DNA of 64,000 nt from Yarrowia lipolytica (lineage: Eukaryota; Ascomycota; Dipodascomycetes; Dipodascales), in NCBI RefSeq assembly GCF_001761485.1, contig NC_090771.1, positions 744,001 through 808,000 on the forward strand, in the 5' to 3' direction. Each line of letters starts with the position of its first letter. The first letter of the stretch is position 1. This document shows, piece by piece, positions 10,935 to 21,962 of this stretch. The position numbers and the translations under genes are program-made. The notes beneath the pieces are model-generated. The model had not been told where the DNA came from and ran no database searches. It was given only the letters and a program-made list of their open reading frames with translations.

Positions 10935-12395
10935 ATGAGCCGTCTGTGTCGCCCTTCAACAATTATGTCGCATTTCAAAGCTGCCGCCAACGATTTCATC
11001 GACTTTGTCAACGCCTGCCCTACTCCCTACCACGTCGTTCATGATGTGCGTGCCCGTCTTGTGAAGAACGGCTTCAAGGAGCTCAAGGAGAAGGCAAGCT
11101 GGAACATCGAGCCTAATGGGCGGTACTTTGTGACTCGAAACGAATCCTCCATCGTCGCTTTCACCGTTGGTGGAAAGTGGAAGCCCGGTAATCCCATGGC
11201 CATTGTCGGTGCTCATACTGACTCTCCCACATTCCGAGTCAAGCCAGTTTCCAAGCGAAGCCCTAGCGGCAACTTCCTACAGATTGGCGTGGAGTGCTAC
11301 GGAGGAGGAATATGGCACTCGTGGTTCGACCGAGATCTCAGTGTGGCCGGTCGAGTGTTTGTGAAGGATCCTACCACTGGAAAGTCCCAGATCAGACTGG
11401 TCAAGGTGGACAAGCCTATCCTCAAGATCCCCACTTTGGCTATCCATCTCGACCGATCCGTCATGGAGAAGTTCGAGTTCAACAAGGAGCAGCATCTTAC
11501 TCCTGTTCTTGGTCTTTTGGAGAAGAATCTCAACAAGAAGAAGGAGGAAGAGCCTGTGGAGTCCGAATCCGATGCTACCCCTCACCAGGCACTGGAGCAA
11601 TGCCACGACCCGGCCCTTCTGGGTCTTCTAGCCTCTGAGCTCGATGTTACCCCCGAGCAAATTGACAATTTTGAGCTGTACCTTTTCGACACTCAGAAGT
11701 CCTGCATTGGAGGCCTCAACGACGAATTTATTTTCTCTCCTCGACTGGACAACCAGGTCTCTTCCTACTGTGCTACCGAGGCTCTCATTAAGTCCCTAGA
11801 TACCGTTGAGAAGGACGAATCTATTCGAGTTATTGGTCTTTTCGACCACGAGGAAGTTGGATCTCTTTCTTACCAGGGAGCTGACTCGAACTTCCTGCCC
11901 GCCGTCCTCAGCCGACTGGCAGGAGCTCCCGGCCAGAACGACGGCTCCGACGTTTCCATCAACTACCAGTCCCTCGCAAGCTCGTTTCTGCTGTCTGCCG
12001 ACCAGGCTCATGCGTTCCACCCCAATTACCCCACTTCCTACGAGTCTGCTCATCGACCTGACATGAACCGTGGACCTGTCATCAAGATCAACGGAAACCA
12101 GCGATACACCACTGACGGAGTGGGAATGGTGCTGATCCAGAAGATTGCCGAGAAGGCCAACCTGCCCATGCAGAAGTTCGTCGTCAAGAACGACTCCTCC
12201 TGTGGCTCCACTATTGGCCCAATGCTTGCATCAAAGCTGGGCCTTCGGTCCATTGACATTGGTAACCCCCAACTCTCTATGCACTCTGTGCGAGAAACTG
12301 GAGGATCTAAGGATATCTACTACCTAGAGAAGCTGTTCATCGAGTTCTTCAACAACTTCGTGGAGACTGACAAGCAGATTGTCTACGACGAGTGA
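10935..12395 (+). CDS. APE4: Aspartyl aminopeptidase, M18 family (Ape4/DNPEP type)
   Basis: 486 residues from the first ATG, or 476 from the second (10965), whose position agrees better with family N-termini and which has A at -3. It is a cytosolic metallopeptidase that removes N-terminal Asp or Glu; yeast Ape4 also travels to the vacuole by selective autophagy. Family motifs are complete: VGAHTDSP (91-98) with the first metal-binding His94 and Asp96, YGGGIWHSWFDRDL (122-135), SPRLDN, and FDHEEVGS (303-310) with the catalytic acidic pair, then SCGSTIGP and SMHSVRETGG near the end. Length and order match human DNPEP and S. cerevisiae Ape4. The gene converges on the next one, leaving 211 bp of AT-rich DNA between the stops. 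Confidence 0.95.
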   Translation: MSRLCRPSTIMSHFKAAANDFIDFVNACPTPYHVVHDVRARLVKNGFKELKEKASWNIEPNGRYFVTRNESSIVAFTVGGKWKPGNPMAIVGAHTDSPTFRVKPVSKRSPSGNFLQIGVECYGGGIWHSWFDRDLSVAGRVFVKDPTTGKSQIRLVKVDKPILKIPTLAIHLDRSVMEKFEFNKEQHLTPVLGLLEKNLNKKKEEEPVESESDATPHQALEQCHDPALLGLLASELDVTPEQIDNFELYLFDTQKSCIGGLNDEFIFSPRLDNQVSSYCATEALIKSLDTVEKDESIRVIGLFDHEEVGSLSYQGADSNFLPAVLSRLAGAPGQNDGSDVSINYQSLASSFLLSADQAHAFHPNYPTSYESAHRPDMNRGPVIKINGNQRYTTDGVGMVLIQKIAEKANLPMQKFVVKNDSSCGSTIGPMLASKLGLRSIDIGNPQLSMHSVRETGGSKDIYYLEKLFIEFFNNFVETDKQIVYDE

Positions 12396-12507
12396 TAACA
12401 AACCTGCATATAACAAATTCGCATCTCATTAGTAACCTTCACGAGTATGAGTAAAGTACAGCACATACTATGTATGCCACTACACCTAGGATTACCTTGC
12501 ACCTGTG

Positions 12508-12545
12508 TTATATATTATATATTTATATTATATTTATATAATATT
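12508..12545. terminator. AT-only stretch between convergent genes
   Basis: A run of TATATT/ATATAA words lies between the stops of APE4 (12395) and the minus-strand gene ending at 12607. It resembles yeast efficiency and positioning elements for 3' end formation and could serve both transcripts. Confidence 0.4.
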
Positions 12546-12606
12546 TCTTTTTCCCTTCCAGTGTTGATCAGTACCACAGATGAGTAGCAAACACTCTTAA
12601 ACCCAT

Positions 12607-13812
12607 CTAAGTCCCCTTCTTGAACACCTTGTAAAACTTGGTACGAAGTGACTCTTTCTCGAACAAATGCTCGTAGGAAGATGTCAACTCGGCTTCTCCG
12701 CCGTCCTCCAAGTCCTCTTCCAAACTGCCGAAATGATCCGAGTGGCACGCTCTCGGGGTGCCTTCACTAGCAGTGACCATGTCCTGGTAGGAATAAGCGC
12801 CACTGAAATCAGTGAAGTTAATACCAATGGGACCATTGGCCTCCTCTTTGTCAGAACAGGCAACACTACTTGTAGCTGCACTGGTACTGCTAGCCTGGCT
12901 GGCACCACTAACCCCGCTGGCCCCGCTACCCCCGCTGGCCCCGCTGAAGCGAGCCCTAGCTCCACCGGAGCTATTGTTGGTCTCTTCCATAAGGGAAGAA
13001 ACAGACTCTGAGTAGTCACTTCTGTTCAATGCAGCTCCTCCTCGACCTCTTTTGGCTTTCTTGAAGAAGTCCTTGCTATGTCGCTTGGTATCACTCCATT
13101 TGGCCTTCCACTGGTCACGGTGGCGCTTGGGGGTTGTGGTGGTCATCCCAGCCGTCGCAGCACTGTCCTGATAGAGTCTGGCGTCCCTGCCTCCACATTT
13201 GATCATCATGTCAAGTGCATCTGATGGAGACACAGTTTTGCCTGGACTAGCCGTAGCAACGGCAGGGCTTCCGGAATCCATCACCAAAACGTTCACCACG
13301 TCTGGGGTTTCCGGGTCCTCATCCTGCCAAATGTCTGCCATGAATAGCTTCCCAACAGGGAGTCCCCCGCTGCTGACAGAAACCCGTTCTAAAATAGGTT
13401 TCTTTCCTGCGACGAAAGGGGTACTTCCCGGAATGGTACTGTGAAGGCCAGATGATTCTGGAGTGATGGGGCTAGTCGAGTTGACCATTGGGGGCGACAT
13501 GCCGTTACTCTCTGAGGATTCAAGGGTATCGAAAGCTGTCACCACGCGATCTCTTCGCTGTTTCTTAACGACTAATGGGGCAAAGTAGCTTTCTACTTCA
13601 GGAGACACACACGGTGAGGACTTCGGGGTCTCCGCCAAGGTGCGGCCGTCCAGGGCTCTTAGTAGTGACACAAACGAATTTCCTCTGAACTCTAGCTGCT
13701 GGGGATGCGGGTTGTAGGACTTGGATGACTGTCTGAAGTGAGGAACGTTGTGGTCGATGGTCAATTCCTCCAGCTTGTATGGTGCTGGCTCAATGTAGGT
13801 TGGTTTCAACAT
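12607..13812 (-). CDS. Serine-rich, largely disordered protein of unknown function
   Basis: 401 residues. I do not recognise a domain. The N-terminus (MLKPTYIEPAPYKLEELTI) looks ordered and could be a short linear motif. The rest is rich in Ser, Pro and Thr with several SP/TP sites (candidate proline-directed kinase targets), a basic patch PKRHRDQWKAKW...KKAKRGRGG at roughly 222-255 that could act as a nuclear signal, a low-complexity GASGGSGASGVSGAS tract, and an acidic patch before a conserved-looking C-terminus (LFEKESLRTKFYKVFKKGT). In-frame stops lie just upstream of the ATG, and no splice acceptor precedes it, so the start is firm. A regulator or signalling scaffold is possible but not shown. 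Confidence 0.75.
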   Translation of the reverse strand: MLKPTYIEPAPYKLEELTIDHNVPHFRQSSKSYNPHPQQLEFRGNSFVSLLRALDGRTLAETPKSSPCVSPEVESYFAPLVVKKQRRDRVVTAFDTLESSESNGMSPPMVNSTSPITPESSGLHSTIPGSTPFVAGKKPILERVSVSSGGLPVGKLFMADIWQDEDPETPDVVNVLVMDSGSPAVATASPGKTVSPSDALDMMIKCGGRDARLYQDSAATAGMTTTTPKRHRDQWKAKWSDTKRHSKDFFKKAKRGRGGAALNRSDYSESVSSLMEETNNSSGGARARFSGASGGSGASGVSGASQASSTSAATSSVACSDKEEANGPIGINFTDFSGAYSYQDMVTASEGTPRACHSDHFGSLEEDLEDGGEAELTSSYEHLFEKESLRTKFYKVFKKGT

Positions 13813-15813
13813 TCTGGGTAATGTGCCGGATGGGTATCAGGTATTTGTGTAACTGAGACTCTGGTATCTCTGGTATCTCTGGGTCTCGAGAGTGAGACGG
13901 TATCGTCGAGCAAATGTAGCAGATCACCAAATCTGGGACGGCTGTTTCCTGTTTCAGCTTTTATTGGCAGATGCTCGTCTCTTTTTGGATTTGGTGGGGC
14001 TGATAGCGGATGTTCAAGGTCAAAGTACCGGTACAAAGGTGCGTAATCTGGATGGCTTAATGTGAGGCTACAACTTTAAGGTACAGTGTACATACTGTAC
14101 GGAAGACAGTGGGGCAAACATCAGGTGGGGTTGCAAAGAGATGACTTTGCGGGCCTGATAAGAAAACTGATGATTATGGCCGACTGAGGAGCCTCTGGTT
14201 ACTGCAGATGACCCCTCACCCCTCAAAAATAAAATAAAAAAACTCGTCTTCTATGAACCGAAAAAGTGAACACCATCAATTTTGGACGCTTGCTTCAGAT
14301 AGCTTGTTCCAAACTCTAGCCATTATCGTTCGGGACTTGCGATGCGGCTTTTATTGGGCTGGACGTTCTGTTTCTGTGTTGGAACATTGCTGGATCGGCA
14401 GAACTCGTACATACTTTTTACGTTGATTAATTGCACATCCAAAGAGACCGGCAGTGGTCGTTGATCTCAGACGACTGGTTGGAGGAGCTATTGTTGGAGT
14501 GTTTTTACGACAGGTCCTTGGCTTAGGGGAAGATATTGAGCTCCCGGTACTGCGGTGCCAAATATTCGTACGTACTTCACTCTGCTCATCACGCTCATTG
14601 CGCTCATCCTGCTCTTCCTGCTCATCCTGCTTCCTTGCAGCCGTATTTTTAGAACAAATCCGACTTGTCGTGATGGTTTTCTGAAGAAAAATGGTTTTTG
14701 GTCAAAATTAGGTTCGGCTATTTGCGTGCACAAACATATTGTTATGGGACACAACGTCATAGGAGCCACGCGAGAATGCACCCAAAGCGAGACAGTCCGG
14801 CCAGCAAAAACCACAGGCTCCAACTAACGAAACTGCTCCAATTTAAAAGCCCGAGAACAAGGTGCTGTTTTCTACCACAAGTTGAGATTCGCAAGCGTCA
14901 CACCACATTTACACACTGCTACAGCCTCTCCAGAACTGCACGTCCATGCAGGGAGATGACAATAATAGCAAGGCAGGCGGCAGCAGTGTCACGTGCCCTT
15001 CCAGCCGCGCTGCATGCCCAAGACTTGCTGTTGGGTCGATGAATGGGCGCAATGGTATTCAAAAGCTGGGACACTAACATGATGGGGTCAGCGGATCTTA
15101 ATGCCAGCTTGCACTTATAATACGCCCTCGCACAGCACTCTCCAAAATTCACGCATCTGTATTATTATATTGCCAGCTGTTTCAACTCAGGCTATGATGG
15201 TTCACATTGTTCGTAACTCAACTGACGCCAAAGTTCACACGGTCCAGAAACAACAACACGGCAGGAACACAGTGCGGTGACGTGTCCAGATTGACGAATG
15301 CGTGGGCGTGAGTTTGTGTGCAAAAAAACAAGTCGGGGAGTAACAGTAGATAGCTAGGAGCACAGGCGGAGCGGTATCCTCAAAACACGCTAACGCACTT
15401 CAACAGTGTCTCTGAACTGTAGCCAAAACAAGTACATTTCCTGCATGCATGGATGGGACAATAGGGGAGACTTGTCCATAGTTAGCATACTGAGCCTAAG
15501 GGTCACAGCTACTGTAGGTGTGTTTTGGAGAGATCAGTCTACAGGTGAGGTATGTGGAGTAACTACTTGTAGCATTATATGACCCCTTAAAAAAACCACA
15601 GCGACGAAATAACCAGCGGACGCGTCCCCCACGTCGCCCAGACACCCCTACAAGACCCTCCTATCCACACAGACCATTCTCCCAGCAAACTCTGGTATCG
15701 CGCATCGTCGGCCCACAACAAACATACAGCACACAACCATCGCAAAAAGGCTCCCTTCTACATACACCCACGCAACGCAATTGCGCAGAAAACAGCAAGC
15801 GCAAAAAACAGCC
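13813..15813. other. Divergent intergenic region
   Basis: About 2 kb between a minus-strand gene and the PKH kinase gene. It contains a short direct repeat of CTCTGGTAT near 13860-13880, two CACGTG-like boxes, one CTACTTGTAG palindrome (15562-15571) and ACGCGTCC at about 15619. I see no gene; the small open frames have no coding character. Confidence 0.5.
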
Positions 15814-18800
15814 ATGCCTGCCCCGTCGATTGCGAAATCGTACTCGCGGTCTATGGGTCTCAACCGCTCAGACGACGAGCAGTCCCCCCCGCAGACATAC
15901 GCAAACATGCCGGGTGCCTTTGCTCCCCCCCCTCGGGGCCACCAGTCGCGCCCGTCTCAGTCGTCCATCGATCTCCAGCCAACGTCTTCGTATACCCGAG
16001 AGGGCTACCACGACGAGCCGTCCTCTCCCAAAAAGCACCATGGAATGCGCCACAGCCTCAGCAAGAGGTTCTCTGGCTCTTCCAAGGCTCTGAGTTCTCT
16101 CACTGGGCTAGGACGACGAAACTCCAAGCGACGAGGAGACTCCAGTACTGGAAGCAGTGCCCCGACATCGCCTGCCATGGAGGACTACGCTCACTCTCCC
16201 TCCCACTCCCATGCTCATGCCAACACTAGCATGCAGTCGGTGACGTCACAACAAACACACCTGGGAAATGTTAGTCAGCAGTCCTTCGCAACCGCCCCCG
16301 GAAACTCGACTGCCTCTTTGTCCCACAGTGGCCAGACCTCCAGAAATGTCTCGAGCGGTTCTACCGTCCCCGGTGCAGTCCCCCAGGGCAGCTACGGAGT
16401 CCCCGAAAAGCCCTACACTCCCGCTGCCGACAGGTCCCAAACTGCCCCCGACTCTGCAGGAAACAGCAGCTTCTACAACCGGACTCTCGACCCCGGCCGA
16501 ACGCTGGATCCCGGTAGAGCTGGCGGCCCCGTGTCCCACGCTATCCCCGCTGCCCCTGCTGTTTCTTCTGCTCCTGCCCATGCTGCCGCTGGTGCTGCAC
16601 CCTCCCACACGCCCGCAAACTTTCCCCAAGTAGCAACTCAATTTGGGTGGGAACAACAACAGCCGCACACGAGCATGGTAGAGAACACCGAACACGAGCA
16701 CGTCAACGACCAGACCTCTCAACACCTGGCCAACATGCACCTGACAAGTGACGGAGCTAGCAGCGACTACGAGGAGGAGCAGCAACAGCAGCATGCAGGA
16801 CTGGGCCTGGGGTTACATCATGACCCCAGACGCATGAGCACCGCTTTCCAAAACCGAGCCGAGGAGCCCAACCCCGACGAGCCCGACCAGGAGCTGGACG
16901 ACGACTATGAGTACGAAGACTCTCGGGAGATCCTCGACGACACTCGAGACTACTCTGCCCAGGAGCAATACGCCCAGGGATACGCCCAGCAGCTCGAGAG
17001 GGAGCATCAGCGACAGCAGTACGAACGACAACAGCTTGAGCGACAGAAGTTTGAGCAGGAGCAGGAGCAGCTACAGCACCAACGACAGTTGGAACAGCAG
17101 CGAAAGATGGAGCAGGAGCAGGAGCAGTTACAGCGACAGCAGTACGAGCAACAGCGCCAGGCACAGCTCGCCGCACATGCCCAAGCCCAGGCCCAGGCTC
17201 AACAGCAGGCCCAGGCCCAGGCTCAGGCTCAGGCTCAGGCTCATGCTCAAGATCAGGCCCAGGCCCAGGCCCAGGCCGAACAGCATGCGCAGCCTGCGTC
17301 ACCCCTTCAGCTTCAACCCCCTACACAGACACAGCCCCCTGTGAAGATTCATGTGGCTCCCGGAACGCACGTCCAGCAGCATTCCCAGCCTCAATTGGCG
17401 CGGGGTTATGAGCCTCAGTACACTAACAACGACAGTGTCACTGCCCACTCTAGTGCTCACACTGCACACAATGTCAAACCTCGACCTCAGGTGACCATCC
17501 CTGCGGCTTCCCCCGTGTCTCTTTCTGGATCCCCAGTGTCGCCTCGACCACCTATTCCTCAGACACAGCCTGTCCAGCAGCAGCCTCCTGCTCCAACACA
17601 CGCTGCCCCCAACGTTCCCAAGGCTTCTTCTCCTGTTGCTACCAAGGCATCATCAGAGCTGCCCAAAACCACCGAGGAGTGGAAGGAGAAGGGTGCTGCC
17701 ACTGCAGTCAAGACTGAGGTGACTCCATCTGGCGAGTCCACTACAAAGATTATCCGGAAGGGTGTCAACGATTTCTCGTTTGGGCGACCCCTTGGTGAGG
17801 GTAGTTACTCTACAGTAAGTATTGCAGAATCATGCATTGGATTGGGAGATAGCAACTGTGATACTGTTTAAGTATCTCTGGCGAAACTCAACTAACACAG
17901 GTACAAGCAGCCATCGATCGACACACTCTGCGAGAGTATGCCATCAAGGTTCTTGACAAGCGACACATCATCAAGGAGAAGAAAGTCAAGTACGTCAACA
18001 TCGAAAAAAACACACTCAACCGACTCGGCGATCATCCCGGTATTGTGCGACTCTACTACACCTTCCAAGACGAGTCGTCTCTGTATTTTGTGCTTGATTA
18101 TGCTGCCAACGGCGAGTTGCTTTCTCTGATCAAGCGAACTACCTCCCTCAATGAGGAGTGCACAAAATACTACGGTGCGCAGCTGCTGGATGCTATCGAC
18201 TATATGCACAATAAGGGTGTGGTTCACCGTGATCTGAAGCCCGAGAACATTTTGCTAGATGACAAGATGCGAATCAAGGTGACTGACTTCGGTACTGCAA
18301 AGCTCATGGAGCCTCTGAAGAACCCTGACGGAACCGTGTCCGAAAAGTACCCCGAGGATGTTAAGGCGCATTCGTTTGTGGGCACAGCGGAGTATGTTTC
18401 TCCTGAGCTTCTCACAGACAAAGCCACTGGTAAATCCTCTGACTTCTGGGCGTTTGGTTGCATTCTGTATCAGATGCTGGCTGGCCGTCCTCCTTTCAAG
18501 GCTGGCAACGAATACCAGACTTTTCAGAAGATCGTCAAGTGCCAGATGTCTTACCCTCCCGGGTTCCCCTTTGTTGCCCGTGATCTGATCAAGCGTCTGC
18601 TTGTTGTCAACCCCCGTCAGCGACTCAAGATGGATCAGATCAAGAGCCATCCCTTCTTTGAGGGCGTTGATTGGAACGACAGAAAGGCAATCTGGAAGGG
18701 TGCTCGTCCAAAGCTGCAGCCCTACCGGCCTTCTGCCAAGTCTTCCAACCCAATGGCTCGACAAGCCGCTATGCCTCCCCACGTGCCATCTACCCAGGTC

Positions 18801-20531
18801 CAGCCTATGGCTCCCCGGCAGATTCCCAACTACAAGGCCATGCAGCAGCAGTACCGAGCTCGACAGGAGGCCCAGGCTAAGCAGAGTGCCCATGCTGCCG
18901 CAGCAGCTCTGGCCATGAAACCCTCGGCTCCCTTTGCCAAGAAGGACAATGACCTGAGCCCAACCAATTCAGGAGGAGCCAGCAAGAAGAATGGATCCAA
19001 CACTTCTCTCCACCTGCAGACCAAAACATCTGGTCCTCGGCGGGCTGGTCAGACTGGCCCCTCCTCCTCCACAGAGCGACTACAGAGCCCTGACAAGTCC
19101 TCACCTAGTCCCACCGCTGCAACCCCCGCCGCCGCCGCTGCTGCATCAAACGGCGCGACAGGCTCAGCTGGTGGAGGCATGGCATCTCGACAGTTTCGAT
19201 CCGCTGCCCCTGTCACATCTACGATGCCTGGAGGGTTCCCCAACCCTGCTCTTGCCGCTGCTACAATGGCATCACCTCCTCCTGCAGAGCCTGTTACCGC
19301 TCCTGCCCCTGCCTCGGCCCCCGCTGTTCCTACACTGACTTCATCTCAGACTGCACCCCAGGCTGCACCTCAGACTGCACCTCAGACTCAGCATGTTCAG
19401 TCCATGGTGTTGCCTGAGGATCAGGCCCTGCCTGGCCACAAGGAGGTCCAGCAGCAGCAACATGTATCGAACACTCCTGCACCTTCTGCAGTTCCCGGAA
19501 TCCCGTCTGTTGCCGTGCCTGGTCCTAGTGCTTCTGTCCCCACTACTTCTGCTGCTGACACCACAGCTGCTTCTGTCCAACCTGGCGATACTACCCAGAC
19601 CATGATGGATGATGAGGAAGACGATGAGGAGGCAGAGGTTCTACATGCCACCGAGTTGTCTGGAAATCCTCCTCGAACCAACCTCGACAACCCTCCCCTC
19701 CTGCCTGCTGCTTCCCAGCTTGATGCTGAGTTTGCTGGTTTGATGATGGCCCATGACGAGCGAATTCTCAAGCTCGGCCACATTTACTGTACAGCCACGA
19801 GCCGAAAGGAGGAGGACGAGGAGAAGGAACACCACACACGACTGTCCAAATTTTTTACAGGCCCCAAGAAGAAGCGCCGAATTTTCCTCGTCACCACCCT
19901 GTGCAGAGCTTTGGTGGTTTCAATGGACGACAAGCGAATCCGTGTGGAGATTGACTTGATGTCTCCTTACGTGGGAATTCGGGACTACCCTGATCGAAAG
20001 AATGGCGGTGGCGTGTTTGCCCTGGAGGTCCAACAGCGAGTCTACTACATTGAGGACAGCAACGGATCAGCAGAGTGGATTCGGGCCATCTCCAAGGCCG
20101 CCGAGTATGGCGAGTTCCGAGAGATTGTTGCTGCTCAGCACAATGCTTCGATCGCCAATGCTGCTGCAGCCTCTGCAATCACCCACACGTCCACAACCAC
20201 TGGTCCCTGGACACGCCGCCGCCCCGCCGCCGCCGCAGCTCGATCGAACCCCGCCACACCCAACATCAACAACGGCACTGCTGCGTTCGGCTCTCCCACC
20301 AATGCTGCGCAGCCTGGCTCGCCTTACTTCGACTATGTGGGCCACTCTAATGCCATGTATTCGTCCCCCCAGCAGCAGCAGCTCCCCACGGCATACGGTA
20401 GCAACACCTACAAGTTTCAGGAGGCTCCTGCTGTGCCCAAGGCTCCTGTTACCAGCACCACTTCCAAGTTTCTGGCTCGGAACGAGGAGCGGAAGCAACT
20501 GAGACGGTTGGGCAACAGACAGCCTAGTTAG
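15814..20531 (+). CDS. PKH2: PDK1-type AGC kinase (Pkh1/Pkh2), two exons
   Basis: Exons 15814-17814 and 17901-20531 encode 1543 residues; the 86-nt intron has GTAAGT and CTAACACAG and splits the glycine loop (GEGSYST|VQAA). The kinase domain (about 650-930) has the ATP-binding Lys683 in YAIKVLDK, HRDLKPEN (catalytic Asp778), DFG (796) and the activation loop HSFVGTAEYVSPELL, whose Ser825 corresponds to the autophosphorylated Ser241 of human PDK1. A PH-like domain lies at about 1314-1406. In yeast Pkh1/2 phosphorylate Ypk1, Pkc1 and Sch9 in sphingolipid and cell-wall signalling. The N-terminal 640 residues are disordered with long Gln/Glu/Ala stretches, and the whole protein is longer than Pkh2. 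If the intron is kept, translation stops at 17871. The symbol could equally be PKH1 or PKH3. Confidence 0.93.
17158..17283 (+). repeat. Gln-Ala/Gln-Glu coding repeat in the PKH gene
   Basis: Tandem CAGGCC/CAGGCT hexamers encode a QA run with a few His and Asp interruptions, preceded by Gln/Glu/Arg-rich sequence from about 16970. Such repeats vary in length between strains. The region likely forms helix or coiled coil upstream of the kinase domain. Confidence 0.85.
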
Positions 20532-21240
20532 ACTGGTAATCATTTAATAATATGTTGTAATAGTGTCTATGAGTATGGCGTAGTGTATACAAGTATGTAC
20601 TGCCGGAACAAGTTCGGATGCATCCTGAGTTAATTCAGCGCTGCAATATTACGATAGTGAGTCAACTGTCAAAAGCCGCAGCAGTGCACTAATAACTAAA
20701 AATCTGGGGAAGAACGGCGCTCAAGTAGAAAATGAAGATTGGCCATAAACATGAAAAGTAGAAGGGCGGGTATCAGTAGGGATCCATGAAGAGATGTCTG
20801 ATTTGAAACACAACTTGTGAAAATGCAAAATTAAAGTCACTGTACGGTACTGTACTACATTTGTATGCATTTTACCACTACCTAGTCTTCATTCGTACTT
20901 GTACCGTGGCAAGGTTTGGGGTCATTCATTTAGGAGGGCGTCACAGTCGTGCACTATAAAGGGAAACGAATGGCGAAACCTGTTGCGAAAGGTTTAGTGG
21001 AACGAAACCAGAACTTGTAATATAGCCATATTCAATTACTACAAGTAGTCTTCATTGGCTCCTATATCTGTATATTGTACGACAGTACAACCAGGCTACA
21101 GGTACAGTACGGTTTTTACTTCGGCCTTCAAAAACCAAAACACACCAACCAACCCTAACCCCAAAAGATCCAGAAATTTCCACGCCCACAACTATAAATG
21201 TGCTTTTCTCCCCACATCTCCACAACCAAACAAAACGAAA
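20532..21240. other. Intergenic region with the HSP10 promoter
   Basis: No gene seen. It carries a CTACAAGTAG palindrome at 21039-21048, several TACTGTAC words near 20840, and the HSP10 promoter elements described separately. Confidence 0.5.
21172..21198 (+). promoter_or_regulatory. HSP10 core promoter: heat-shock half-sites and TATA box
   Basis: GAAATTTC (GAA-nn-TTC, two inverted heat-shock units) at about 21172-21179 is followed by TATAAA at 21193-21198, 43 bp before the ATG. Further GAA units spaced irregularly occur at 20960-21010. A mitochondrial chaperonin is expected to be induced by heat shock, but with only two well-placed units the element is weak evidence. Confidence 0.4.
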
Positions 21241-21770
21241 ATGTCTTCCGCCATCAAGAACGTCAAGTCTCTCGCTCCTCTGCTCGACCGAATTCTCGTC
21301 CAGCGAATCAAGGCTGCTTCCCAGACCGCCTCTGGAATCTACATTCCCGAGAAGAACGTTGAGAAGCTCAACGAGGCCAACGTCCTCGCTGTCGGCCCCG
21401 GTGCCCCCAACATGAAGGGCGACATTGTCCCTCCCTCCGTCAAGGCTGGTGACAAGGTCCTGATCCCTCCTTTCGGTGGATCTTCCATCAAGATTGGTGA
21501 TGAGGTGAGTATCAATTGCATGGGAAATTATAGACGCCGTTGTTATTATGGCAAGGTCATGGTGGACCCAGTGGCGACTTCAGGACAATGCATTGGTAAC
21601 ACACAATGCTCTGTGATTGCAATGCCTTCATCTAGAAGTCCACTCGCTGATCCATACGATTACATTAAGACACGAGGCGGAACGTCTCAGATCATCCAGA
21701 TCAACTTTACTAACAACAGGACTACCTCCTCTTCCGAGATGCTGAGATTCTCGCCAAGATCAACGAGTAA
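21241..21770 (+). CDS. HSP10: Mitochondrial co-chaperonin Hsp10 (GroES family), two exons
   Basis: Exons 21241-21504 and 21720-21770 give 104 residues; the 215-nt intron starts GTGAGT and ends CTAACAACAG. The protein begins MSSAIKNVKSLAPLLDRILV, carries the mobile loop SQTASGIYIPEKN (27-39) whose IYI tripeptide contacts Hsp60, and the dome/roof region VLAVGPGAPN. The second exon supplies the last 16 residues (DYLLFRDAEILAKINE), the final beta strand that completes the GroES fold. Hsp10 caps the Hsp60 ring in the mitochondrial matrix; its N-terminus acts as an uncleaved targeting signal in related yeasts. Length is standard for the family. The gene converges on PRP3 with 192 bp between stops. 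Confidence 0.97.
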
Positions 21771-21962
21771 ACGTGTAAATATAATTGTATATAGCCTTAT
21801 GGCGGAGACTTTGAACGTGTTTGGCTGTATTCGAGCTGTAGATCTGAACTTGTGTAATGCAATACTGTCATGAATACAGTCAGAGAGACTTTGAAGAGAT
21901 TAATAATATTGATTTGATATTGATTCAATGCAAGGTGACCAATTGTCCCCTACGTATGTTAT

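Noticed and set aside
16246-17302. Two minus-strand frames of about 180 codons opposite the PKH N-terminus
   Set aside because: Complement of biased Gln/Pro/Ala codons; no homology-like features.
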